Shown: positions 52,701 through 60,711 of the stretch, in pieces | Numbering within the stretch: the stretch's first letter is position 1 | Layout of the letters: the number at the start of each line of letters is the position of its first letter | Source: Luteolibacter arcticus | Lineage (GTDB): Bacteria; Verrucomicrobiota; Verrucomicrobiia; Verrucomicrobiales; Akkermansiaceae | DNA: 64,000 bases | Assembly (NCBI RefSeq): GCF_025950235.1 | Contig: NZ_JAPDDT010000018.1 | Location: forward strand, 50,849-114,848 | Direction: 5' to 3' | Program-made: the position numbers and the translations under genes | The notes under the pieces: model-generated | Told to the model about the DNA's origin: nothing | Database searches by the model: none | The model's input: only the letters and a program-made list of their open reading frames with translations

Positions 52701-55521
52701 CACCGGTGGCAACTACGACAATGATGCGAACCTGACCGGAGCCCTTACCGGAAACGGAACGATTTCCGTGGTATCCGACACCGGCGCCGGTGGCAGCTAT
52801 GTCCGCCAGCTCTCCGTCAATTCCTCTAACAACAACTCCTTCGCCGGCAACTGGACCGTCAATCATAGCGGTGGCGGCACTCAATCCGCCGCCTTGCGGG
52901 CCGGTGCCGCCAACGCGCTTGGCACGGGAACCGTCACGGTCGGCACCCGCGCCCTGCTCATCAACGACAACGCCACGGGCCTGAATTCCCTGGCGGGTAT
53001 CGTCCTCAATGGAACCAGCGCCACCTTGCAGCTCAACCAGCCGTGGTCGAATGCTTCCGCAAGCCTCTCGCTCGCCGGAGGATCGCCGCTGGTGCAGCTC
53101 GGAAACGCCGCCTCCTCGATCGGCAATCTGTCCGGGCAGTTCGGGACCATCCAAGGCAGCGGTGGCTCCTCTTCGCTGACGGTCAATCAATCCACGGACC
53201 GGGAGTTCACCGCCGGCGTTGGAACCAACCTGCGTTTCACCAAGTCCGGACCTGCGGCGCTGACCTTGGCAGGCTCCCTGCATTCATCGCTCGTGATGAC
53301 CCTCGCCAATGGGACCCTGGTATTTGCGGACCCATCGGTGATCACGTCGTTCACCCAGTCGGGCGGATTCCTGAGGATGGACCTTCCGGCCAGCCCGGCG
53401 ACGGTACCACTCACGGTTTCCGGAAACTACACGAGGACCGCCGGAACGATCGCCGTCGATGTCACGAGCATCCCGCAAGCCAACGTTGCCTACACGCTGC
53501 TCCGCTATCAGGGCACGCGGACTGGCACTCCGACCGTCACGGTCAACGACAGCTCCGGCAGCGGCCTGGTGGCAACGGTGTCAAATGGGACCGCCTCCAA
53601 CTCCGCCATCACGGTGGTCTTTTCCACGCCGCCTCCGCAATACACCCTCACCTATGGTGCCGGTGCCAACGGCACGCTCAGCGGCACCACGCCGCAAACC
53701 GTGATCCAGGGTGCCAGCGGCAGCGCGGTCACTGCCACGGCAAACGCCGGCTACCACTTCGTCAACTGGAGCGACGGCAGCACTGCCAACCCGCGCACGG
53801 ACAGCAATGTCACCGGTAACCTCAGCGTGACGGCGAACTTCGCGGTCAACACCTACACGCTGACCTACACAGCAGGCGCCGATGGCACGCTCAGCGGCAC
53901 CAGCCCGCAGACGGTCAACCACGGTGCCGGTGGCAGTGCGGTCACCGCCGTGGCGAATGCCGGCCATCACTTCGTCAACTGGAGCGACGGCAGCACCGCC
54001 AACCCGCGCACCGACACCAACATCACCGGCAACCTCAACGTCACGGCGAACTTCGCCATCAATACCTACACGCTCGCCTACACCGCCGGCTCCAATGGCA
54101 CGCTCGGCGGCACCACGCCGCAGACCGTCAACTACGGTGCCAGTGGTAGTGCCATCACCGCGACGCCAAATACCGGCTACCACTTCGTCAACTGGAGCGA
54201 CGGCAGCACCGCGAATCCCCGCACCGACACCAGCGTCACCGGCAACCTCAGCGTGACGGCGAACTTCGCCATCAATACTTACACGCTCGCCTACACCGCC
54301 GGTGCCAATGGCACGCTCGGCGGCACCACCCCGCAGACAGTCACTCACGGCACGAGTGGCAATCCCATCATCGCCACGCCAAATACCGGCTATCACTTCG
54401 TCAGTTGGAGCGACGGCAGCATCGCGAATCCCCGCACGGACACCAACGTCACCGGCAACCTGAGCGTCACGGCGAACTTCGCCATCGACACCTTCACGCT
54501 AACCTACACCGCCGGTGCCAACGGCACACTCACCGGCATCACACCGCAGACGGTCAACTACGGCGACAGTAGTAGTGCGGTGACCGCGGTGCCGGATTCC
54601 GGCTATGCCTTCACCGAATGGTCGGACGGTTCGACTGCCAATCCGCGCACCGACACGAACGTGACAGCCAACCTCACGGTCACGGCGAACTTCACCGCCA
54701 CCGGCCCCGGCCCGATCCCCGCGCCATGGACCGAAGCCGAGATCGGCACCGTCGCCGCCACGACCAGCGCCACGTATTTGAATGGCACCTTCAATGTCAC
54801 CGGCGGCGGCGCGAACATCTCCGGCAAGAACGACAGCTTCTACTTCGTGAGCCAGCCGTGGTCCGGCACCGGCACGATCACCGCGCGCGTGGTGAGCCTG
54901 CAGAATACCGGCACGGCAGCCAGGGCAGGCGTGATGATGCGGGAGTCCTCGGCCAGCGGTTCACGCTCGGTGTTCATCGGCCTGACTCCGGCCAACAGCG
55001 CCCAATGGGTCCGTCGCTCCAACACGGGCGGAAACAGCTCGGCGACGACATCGTCCGGCAAGCCCGCTCCGTATTGGGTGCGCCTGACCCGCGAGGGCAA
55101 CACCTTCACGAGCTACATGTCTTCCAACGGCACCACCTGGACCCAGCTCGCGAGCGCGAACATCAGCATGTCCGCCAGCTACAGCCTGGGCATGGCGGCC
55201 TGCTCTGGCGCGAGCGACACCACGGTGGCAAGCGTGTTTGACAACGTGAGCGTGAGCAGCACCCTGCCACCGCCGCCAGAGGTGAACCCTACCACTCCGG
55301 AGGACCCGCTGCCGAAGATCGAGGCGTTCACCCTGGAAGACGGCACCGTGGACTTCAACGTCACCGGCGAAGCGACCGGCCTCTGGACGCTGGAGGAATC
55401 CACCGACTTCGTGACGTGGAGCCCCTTGCAGACCATGACGCTGGAGGCCGGCGGTCTCCAGCACAGCGAAGCCGACGAGCGCGGGGAGAAGCGCTTCCTG
55501 CGGCTGAAGTCCGAGCCGTGA
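49765..55521 (+). CDS. Giant secreted metzincin-like protein with five InlB-type repeats
   Basis: 1918 residues from ATG 49765 (GTG 49687 is a longer option). Signal peptide (LPLVFIVVLLAGLLATPVRA). Reprolysin-like peptidase domain: HEAGHNWGSNH at His287 (HExGHxxGxxH zinc site) and the Met-turn candidate STIMSNN. Then Big-type domain (about 355-440), LamG (about 450-660), Ig-like, Calx-beta (about 755-850), a passenger-like beta-helix (about 860-1290), five B-repeats of exactly 70 residues (53641-54690), a DUF1349-like fold and the same C-terminal sandwich as the protein at 40295. All zinc ligands are present, so an active secreted protease is likely. Cell attachment is probably through the shared C-terminus, by inference. 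Confidence 0.88.
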   Translation: MCSKARNPRFARCLPLVFIVVLLAGLLATPVRAQAPPATFTRVISTASQSLTVDFALHPIRNANFAVLVQQSDGSLSAFTPDVPRTYLGTVQGRPGAIACGLLRADGTLLARIGFEDGTTWTTTGGTASASGSGFTPAWPTSVVASGGAGSAVFAAEYGFDSTFNHFTACGGTAAGVLEQIEFSSMSANMVYLRDAAILHRIGKVVVRADQTQDPYATDDDTNKLLTRVGTVWQAAGTPMGSTHDLAAVLHSEVNGGLAWVGAVGTSNRYSANDSDGDGDFSVVWRHEAGHNWGSNHYEGGGNPEGSTIMSNNALSRFSSSELLRIINHRNSRSPGMLDNLGAYTFPLPPRANQDATSYLVTGATKIDVLANDSDSNGQALSLHSFAGTSAFGGTLSRSTGTGPGGRDEILYNPPPVLTAGTDWFTYRIQDSAGMQAVGYVVLRPTSEIVTPVDHWTLDDSAGTTAVNLIRTTKNGTHQNGTVVNQTGANVVTRRGASFDGTNDQTSISSPGYSTNTLTFTTWVKRNGSQAAWAPLVFTRAGSSVAGLHFGTANELRYTWDDGNYNWDSGITVPDNTWCLAVMSVSPTGTTLHLRTPTGLQSATNTATHASEAFNGTMYLGYDSTNVLRHFKGWLDDVRVYKSTFTATQVESLYQQALNAPSVQLTAPTAGSSISPLNINLAASVTTLAAITSQVDFIENESSLASAPVAPWTAQLAALAPGAHTLTARASYGDWGYQIDSAPVSFTALPPPLPVVTVSSSLSASKRGPIPGSFTFTRSHPIGSITVPFTRSGTAIPGTDYIAIPNDVTIPDGSLSQTITVDPIAASPDGISETITLTLSSGASYSLGSPSAATLTIDDHITSIAAGEWDVGTTWNSGVPAPISGTQNTGEGYAVAHTVTSNDSASNSQALVAKSLRIQPGGILDLYRVHNSGGETITYNLPSTTVEDDGTLQFRCSNGSSFHNVAAGVSFGGATTLKITGGNYDNDANLTGALTGNGTISVVSDTGAGGSYVRQLSVNSSNNNSFAGNWTVNHSGGGTQSAALRAGAANALGTGTVTVGTRALLINDNATGLNSLAGIVLNGTSATLQLNQPWSNASASLSLAGGSPLVQLGNAASSIGNLSGQFGTIQGSGGSSSLTVNQSTDREFTAGVGTNLRFTKSGPAALTLAGSLHSSLVMTLANGTLVFADPSVITSFTQSGGFLRMDLPASPATVPLTVSGNYTRTAGTIAVDVTSIPQANVAYTLLRYQGTRTGTPTVTVNDSSGSGLVATVSNGTASNSAITVVFSTPPPQYTLTYGAGANGTLSGTTPQTVIQGASGSAVTATANAGYHFVNWSDGSTANPRTDSNVTGNLSVTANFAVNTYTLTYTAGADGTLSGTSPQTVNHGAGGSAVTAVANAGHHFVNWSDGSTANPRTDTNITGNLNVTANFAINTYTLAYTAGSNGTLGGTTPQTVNYGASGSAITATPNTGYHFVNWSDGSTANPRTDTSVTGNLSVTANFAINTYTLAYTAGANGTLGGTTPQTVTHGTSGNPIIATPNTGYHFVSWSDGSIANPRTDTNVTGNLSVTANFAIDTFTLTYTAGANGTLTGITPQTVNYGDSSSAVTAVPDSGYAFTEWSDGSTANPRTDTNVTANLTVTANFTATGPGPIPAPWTEAEIGTVAATTSATYLNGTFNVTGGGANISGKNDSFYFVSQPWSGTGTITARVVSLQNTGTAARAGVMMRESSASGSRSVFIGLTPANSAQWVRRSNTGGNSSATTSSGKPAPYWVRLTREGNTFTSYMSSNGTTWTQLASANISMSASYSLGMAACSGASDTTVASVFDNVSVSSTLPPPPEVNPTTPEDPLPKIEAFTLEDGTVDFNVTGEATGLWTLEESTDFVTWSPLQTMTLEAGGLQHSEADERGEKRFLRLKSEP

Positions 55522-55615
55522 GAGCCGGTGGCCTAGGCAGAAAAGATGACCGTCCGCGAGGTGGGCATCTCAAGCTGGCCCACCCGCGGGAAAAGGAGCA
55601 GCCTCGTGCATGGCG

Positions 55616-56068
55616 ATGAATCCGATGAGACCTTGCTTCAAGATCGCCGCCATCGCAGCGGGCGGCCTTCTCGCCGGATGCGGGAATCTCCTTCACTCGG
55701 CGGCCCAGGTTCCCGGACTCAAGCAGGTGAGTGACTCGATGAACGAGCGGGCCTTCGTCGAGTGGATGGAAAGCGATCCGGCACCGCAAGTCCGTGCACG
55801 GATCGCGAAGGGAGAGTATCGGCTGCTCGGGCTGGCGATCTACGCGAAGAAGGACTACTGGATCCCCGGTGTGGCGGGTCACAAGAAGGAGCATGGTCGC
55901 TACGATGTCACCTGGCAGGGAGTGGGCGGCGACTACGAGAAGCACATCCCGCTGGCGGAGTCCTACATGGCACGCTTCAATGGAATGATGCTGAAGGAGC
56001 GCAAGGGCGTGCCGCTGGACGTGTATGCCCGCGGCCCGCAGCATGAGGACTACTCGGGGGCGGAATGA
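55616..56068 (+). CDS. Lipoprotein of unknown function
   Basis: 150 residues from ATG 55616 (55625 also possible). Signal with lipobox, IAAGGLLAGCG, so Cys-anchored. The rest is Trp/Glu/Lys-rich (FVEWMESDPAPQVRARI, AIYAKKDYWIPGVAGH). Small lipoprotein immediately after the giant gene; may be co-transcribed (95 bp gap). Confidence 0.7.
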   Translation: MNPMRPCFKIAAIAAGGLLAGCGNLLHSAAQVPGLKQVSDSMNERAFVEWMESDPAPQVRARIAKGEYRLLGLAIYAKKDYWIPGVAGHKKEHGRYDVTWQGVGGDYEKHIPLAESYMARFNGMMLKERKGVPLDVYARGPQHEDYSGAE

Positions 56069-56185
56069 ATCCGAAGCCCTCCCCATGACGTCAATCCTCG
56101 CGATCTTTGTCGCCGATTTCTTGACCTGCCGCTGGCCATCATCCAGATCCACGGGCGGCAATCACAACCGGGATAATTCATCACC

Positions 56186-56785
56186 ATGGGAGCTGACCTC
56201 ATCTGGCAACGCGTGCATTGGGCGAAGACGCAAAAGGCCGCGGAGAAGGGAAACCTGCACGCCAAGTTTTTCGACGAGGATGCCGACGAAACCGGTGAGG
56301 CCTTCGAGGCCGAGGAGGTGGAGCTGGACGATGCCGTCTCCTGGCTCGGCGCCTGGTATCCGTGGATGGAGCTGACGGAGTCGATCGCCAAGTCCGGCTT
56401 GCCACGGTCCGCGGATTTCGAGCGACAGGCAGCACTATTGCGGGAACTCGGGATCCTCTGGGGCACATCTTGGGAAGAAGAAGACATTCTCAAAGGGGCC
56501 ACCGGGGCGCGGAAGGACGTGGCGCTGCCCGTGGGCGAAGATGTGGAACCGCCGTTCATCGCGGCCTACGCGCCGGAAACACTGTCCGAACTTGCCGAGC
56601 GTGTGCGGGCGGAGGATTGGGGACACTTCACCCGACAGCTCGATGCCGTCCGGGCCGCCATGGATGACGCGTCAGATTTGCGGCCTTCTTCGGAGGAGAT
56701 CACCGAGCTGTTAGACGCTCTTCCGGAGTTCCTTGAGTCCCTTGGGGAAGAAGGCCGCGGGGTGCTGACATGGCTGTCGTTTTGA
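56186..56785 (+). CDS. Acidic cytosolic hypothetical protein
   Basis: 199 residues, strongly acidic. It begins MGADLIWQRVHWAKTQKA; FDEDADETGEAFEAEEVELD and DVALPVGEDVEPP follow. Some resemblance to immunity-type or SMI1-like proteins in charge and length, but no family is clear. Separate from the lipoprotein by 117 bp. Confidence 0.6.
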   Translation: MGADLIWQRVHWAKTQKAAEKGNLHAKFFDEDADETGEAFEAEEVELDDAVSWLGAWYPWMELTESIAKSGLPRSADFERQAALLRELGILWGTSWEEEDILKGATGARKDVALPVGEDVEPPFIAAYAPETLSELAERVRAEDWGHFTRQLDAVRAAMDDASDLRPSSEEITELLDALPEFLESLGEEGRGVLTWLSF

Positions 56786-56906
56786 GGGGTGCCCCGCGCC
56801 GTCTTGGAAAGTGGGCGGAGATCGAAGTCCCGCTTCCCGCATAAGCCAGGCCGTCCTTCCAAGGCGGCTACGCAGCATCCGGCAGCGCGGTGGGCGGACA
56901 CGTCAA

Positions 56907-58691
56907 TCAATGCGCCAGGATCTCCTCTTTTTCGATCACGAAGCGCACGAACCCTACCTCGTTGGAAGCGGGCATCGTGACCTGATAGACATTCCGCGTG
57001 GGCGTGGCATCGATGACCACCGGGGTGGGTCCGCTGTCCCACACGACGAAGCCGGTGCTGGTGGTGGAGCTTCTGACCGTGATGCCGGTGACCGATTTCG
57101 GCGCGCTGATGCTGACCGTGAGGAGGCCATCGGCAACGACGGCGGCGATGGGTTTCGGCTTTGTGGAACCGGTGGCGGGCACGCCGCGGAAATAGGCTTC
57201 GAGGTTCTCGATGCCATCGCCGTTCGGGTCGGCTTCCGCATCATCATCGGGCGCGGTGAGTTCCTGTTCCTCCACCCATTGCGCGAAGCTCTTTGGGGTG
57301 ATGACGGCCTGATAGTCGCTGAGCACCACCTTCGCCGGCGCGGCTGAGCCGGGGCCGTAGCTGACCTTGAAGGAGCCGTGGGGGGTGGCGAGGCGGGCAC
57401 CCGGTAGCACATTGGCGAAGCTGCCCGCGATGGGCATGTCGCTGGTGAGGATCTCGTAGGTGGAGGTGTAGAGCACCTCGTCATCAAAGTCATCGATGGT
57501 GGAAAGCGAGAGCTCGCCGCCAAGGGTGACGCCGGAGGTGCCAGCGCTTTGCACGATCTTGTCGTGCGAGGTGCCGCCGATCTCGATTTCGAGGGTCGAG
57601 CCGGAAGCGAGCGTGAGGTCATCGGTCACGACGATCTGTCCGGCGGAGTTTCCCGGGGCGATGGTTCCGTCGGTGACGGTCAGCACGCTGTCGATGGTGC
57701 CATTTCCGGAGACGGTGCCGTCGCCGGTGACCTCCAGCGTGGTGGCCTTGAGGATGAAGCTATCGATGCCGCTGCCGCCGAGATTGAGATTCCCGCCGGC
57801 GAGGTTGTAGGTGCCGAGGACATTGAGATTGCAGGGCAGACCCGTGACCTCGATCTCGCCGCTGCCATGGAGTCCACCGGCCACCAGGAAGGTCGAGTTC
57901 CCACCCAGGCGCACCCTGCCGTTGTTGGTGAAATTGCCGGCGATGTTGAAGACCGTGGTCCGGGTGGATGGATTGATCGCCAGCGTGAGCAGGCCGTTTT
58001 CTCCATTGAGGAAATTCCCGGTGGTCTGGATCTGGTGCCCGTCGTCGAGCGTGATAAAGCCATGGTTCTCCGCGAGATTGCGGAAGGCATCGAGACCGGT
58101 GTTCTGGTCGCGGACGACGGCATTGGGACCGAAGAGATTGAAGCCCGAGCGATTGACGACGATGTCCGCCCCTTCGAATTGGAGGATGGCCTCCGTGATG
58201 GATTGACGGTCGAACACGGAGAAGCCACGGCCGCCGGTGATCGTCCTGGTGGCGAGCGAGAAGTTGGTGAGATTGCCGAGCGAGTATTGCCCGCCGCCAT
58301 TGACCAGGCCGCCCTCGATGGTGGTGGTGCCTTCGACGAACAGATTCTTGCCGGGACCGATGGTATTGTTAGAGAGCGCGGCATTGTCCGCGATGAAGAG
58401 CGAGTTCACGGTGGCGTGCACATCCAGGAACGGGGTCCACCACCAGTAGGGGTTCTCGAATTCATCAAGCCGGTTCGGGATGACCGCATCATCCTCCGGG
58501 GCGGGAGTGCCGCTGGACCAGTTGCTGGAATCGCTCCAGACGTATCCTCCGAATTCCTCGATCTCTTCCGGCCCGAGGAACTCGGTGGTGATCTGGGAAA
58601 AGGAAACGGCAGGTGTGGCTGCGGCAAGCGAGATGAGAAGACGAAGAGGCAAGGCACGGGTCATCCGGCCCATGGGGAGAGTGGATTTCAT
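56907..58691 (-). CDS. Exported passenger-like beta-helix protein
   Basis: 594 residues from ATG 58691 with a signal peptide (RLLISLAAATPAVSFSQ). NWSSGTPAPEDDAVIPN is the start typical of autotransporter-like passenger repeats, followed by strands such as GNLTNFSLATRTITGG and NGLLTLAINPSTRTT. GNGTIDSVLTVTDGTIAPGN is the PATR-like motif. A dockerin-like calcium loop (DPNGDGIENLEAYF) precedes a C-terminal beta-sandwich. No barrel, so secretion is not classical type V. The common verrucomicrobial C-terminal sandwich may serve attachment. Confidence 0.8.
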   Translation of the reverse strand: MKSTLPMGRMTRALPLRLLISLAAATPAVSFSQITTEFLGPEEIEEFGGYVWSDSSNWSSGTPAPEDDAVIPNRLDEFENPYWWWTPFLDVHATVNSLFIADNAALSNNTIGPGKNLFVEGTTTIEGGLVNGGGQYSLGNLTNFSLATRTITGGRGFSVFDRQSITEAILQFEGADIVVNRSGFNLFGPNAVVRDQNTGLDAFRNLAENHGFITLDDGHQIQTTGNFLNGENGLLTLAINPSTRTTVFNIAGNFTNNGRVRLGGNSTFLVAGGLHGSGEIEVTGLPCNLNVLGTYNLAGGNLNLGGSGIDSFILKATTLEVTGDGTVSGNGTIDSVLTVTDGTIAPGNSAGQIVVTDDLTLASGSTLEIEIGGTSHDKIVQSAGTSGVTLGGELSLSTIDDFDDEVLYTSTYEILTSDMPIAGSFANVLPGARLATPHGSFKVSYGPGSAAPAKVVLSDYQAVITPKSFAQWVEEQELTAPDDDAEADPNGDGIENLEAYFRGVPATGSTKPKPIAAVVADGLLTVSISAPKSVTGITVRSSTTSTGFVVWDSGPTPVVIDATPTRNVYQVTMPASNEVGFVRFVIEKEEILAH

Positions 58692-58867
58692 GGCGACAAT
58701 CTGAGGGGGAAAGGAGGGACTCTGAAGCAACAGTGCCGTAGCAGCACAGGGTACAGAGCTTTCGAATACAAACGGCGAGGACTCACCAAGACAAGAGAAA
58801 AGCCCATCGGGGCGCGCGCGTATGCCGCCGCCGCGCGTTTCATTTTGCCCGCTTCACTTCCTTGATC

Positions 58868-59268
58868 TCACGCCCCGGCGAACTTCTCCTTTCGCCGCAG
58901 GGTCGGCGAGGTGCCAGTGATGCTTGCGAAGCAGCGGTTGAATTGGGAGAGCGATTGGTAGCCGACTTCGAAAGCGATCTCGGAGACACGCTTGCCGGGC
59001 TTGAGGATCTCGCACTTGGCGGCTTCGACACGGCAGCGGTTGACGTAGCCGGTGAGGGTGAGGCCGGTGGCTTCATTGAAGAGCCGGCAGAAGTGCGACT
59101 CGCTGAGGCCGGCCTCGCGGGCGACGGTGCCGAGCGTTAGCGAGTCATCGAGGTGCGCGTGGATAAATCGGCGGGCCTTGGCGATGGCGGCGGGCTCGCT
59201 GCCTTCCTCGATGATGGCGAGCGATTCTGCGTGGCGGCTGAGGACGTGGTCTTGCGTGAAAGCGGTTA
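58868..59268 (-). pseudogene. AraC-type regulator truncated by a family A element
   Basis: The coding part visible is the last 130 residues: a double helix-turn-helix, RRFIHAHLDDSLTLGTVARE with SHFCRLFNEATGLTLTGYVN, and VSEIAFEVGYQSLSQFNRCF. The frame continues upstream only by translating the family A repeat (59273-59465). The normal N-terminal ligand domain, about 150 residues in this regulator type, is absent on the far side. The DNA-binding part could still be made from an internal start, so a truncated regulator is possible. Confidence 0.75.
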
Positions 59269-59272
59269 CCGA

Positions 59273-59465
59273 TGGTCGCGGCGCAGCCGCCCTCGGACTG
59301 CTGCGGTCATCCGCAGCTTTTGAATGGAGGGAACGGCGAGCCACTGGTGAAGGGTCGCAGCGATCCTGGTGGGCCGATTTGGTCCAACTGAATAAGCCGG
59401 CTCCACCTTGCACTCGAAAGCTGCGAATCATCGCAGCAGTCCGAGGGCGGCTGCGCCGCGGTTAT
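59273..59465. repeat. Family A inverted-arm element, copy 4
   Basis: Arms 59295-59323 and 59414-59442; core 90 bp in orientation II. Both outer flanks are of the GCGGC-GCA-GCCGC type here, and the right-arm hairpin is CTGCGA-ATCA-TCGCAG. A partial arm (GAAGCCGAAGGCCCTTGGAC region) follows at 59500-59535. Confidence 0.88.
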
Positions 59466-59546
59466 GGGGCCGACCTCACTCCGTGGCCCCGCGCGATGGA
59501 AGCCGAAGGCCCTTGGACTGCTGCGCCGCGGTTATCGGGCCGGCCG

Positions 59547-60440
59547 CTAGGGGAGCACGCGATTCAATATCTCGATCAGCCGCTCGCGGAGGGGGCGGGC
59601 CTTGTCGGCGAGGCGGGTCTGCTCCTTTTCGTATTCGCGGCGGCCTTCGGGGGTCTCGATCTTTACGGGTTCGAGGCCGTAGGCGGTGAGGTCATACGGG
59701 CTGGCGCGCATGTCGAGGTCGCGGAGTTCCATCGCCAGCTCGAAGCAGTCCATGAGCAGGTCCGAGCCGACCCATGGCATGGCTTTGAAGGCCCACTTGT
59801 AGAGGTCCATATTCGCATGGACGCAGGCGGGCTGCTCGAAGTCCTGACGCTCTAACAGCGTGGGCTGGAGGCGATTCAGCGGCAGGGCTTCGGCGTGGAA
59901 GAAGCGGAAGGCATCGAAGTGCGAGCAGCGGATCGGACGCGACTCGACGAGCGCATCGATTTCCTGCTGCGGCAGGCGCAACGTGGTGGTGGTCGCGTGG
60001 CGGACGTCGGTGCCGCGATAGACCATGGCCCACTCGTGGAGGCCGTGGCAGGCGAAGTTCGGCGCGCGGTCGCGGGTCGCGGCGAGCATCTCGCGGATCC
60101 AGCGGAGGCGGGCGAGTTCCTTGGCCTCTAACAAGTGCGGATCGGTGAAGACGGTGCCGGCGCTCTCGTCATGGCGGTAGGGTGACTTCGTCCAGCAGGC
60201 GGGCATGCCGTAGGAAGGCGGACGCTCGAGCGCGCAGCCTGCTTCGGGATGCCACTCCTCCAGCTTCGCGAAGGAGAAGGGATAGTAGGAGAAGAGGAAA
60301 TCCTCCACCGGATGCGGCTGGTGGTGAGCACGACGCCGGCGCGCGGGCGCGGTCCATTCCTCGGCCCGGGCACGATGCCGCGCGACCCGCTGCTGCCACT
60401 CGCGGGCGGGGATCAGGATCGCGGTGGTCGCTCCGGACAT
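59547..60440 (-). CDS. DNA-glycosylase-like protein (annotated family 3-methyladenine DNA glycosylase)
   Basis: 297 residues from ATG 60440. The start ILIPAREWQQRVARHRARAE and PVEDFLFSYYPFSFAKLEEW match a bacterial family often named 3-methyladenine DNA glycosylase, without proven activity and unlike AlkA or MPG. Conserved blocks PNFACHGLHEWAMVYRG, RCSHFDAFRFFHAEALPLN and ACVHANMDLYKWAFKAMPWV contain several His and Trp residues. The name comes from remembered annotation, so function is weakly supported. Divergent from ruvB, a DNA-repair gene. Confidence 0.65.
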   Translation of the reverse strand: MSGATTAILIPAREWQQRVARHRARAEEWTAPARRRRAHHQPHPVEDFLFSYYPFSFAKLEEWHPEAGCALERPPSYGMPACWTKSPYRHDESAGTVFTDPHLLEAKELARLRWIREMLAATRDRAPNFACHGLHEWAMVYRGTDVRHATTTTLRLPQQEIDALVESRPIRCSHFDAFRFFHAEALPLNRLQPTLLERQDFEQPACVHANMDLYKWAFKAMPWVGSDLLMDCFELAMELRDLDMRASPYDLTAYGLEPVKIETPEGRREYEKEQTRLADKARPLRERLIEILNRVLP

Positions 60441-60461
60441 CGGCGGGGAGGAGACAGGAGA

Positions 60462-60641
60462 AATCACCAATCATCAATCCTCCAATCACCAATCGAAGTG
60501 TTTGGAAGAGTGATGGCTCTCGCTCCGGCAGACCCGGATCGGGAGCAGGCAAGGTTTCCCGCCGGGCTCCGCATCTGGCGTCAGCGGTCCAGCCTCTTCA
60601 GGCAGTTCGATTGGTGATTGGAAGATTGGTGATTGATGATT
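60462..60641. repeat. Spaced-word inverted repeat (AATC cores) in the divergent promoter region
   Basis: Arms 60462-60497 and 60606-60641, each 36 bp, inverted, built from AATC cores at 7-8-bp steps. The 108-bp interior has no gene. The region separates the glycosylase-like gene from ruvB. Confidence 0.85.
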
Positions 60642-60711
60642 CGCCAGCGAAAAAGGGTGTTCATCCGACCGCCGTCGTGGTCTGCTGCGCGCGCACCGCA
60701 GCGCCCGCCGG

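Noticed and set aside
51469..53283. 604-residue open frame on the minus strand
   Set aside because: Antisense of the second giant gene, no recognisable domain.
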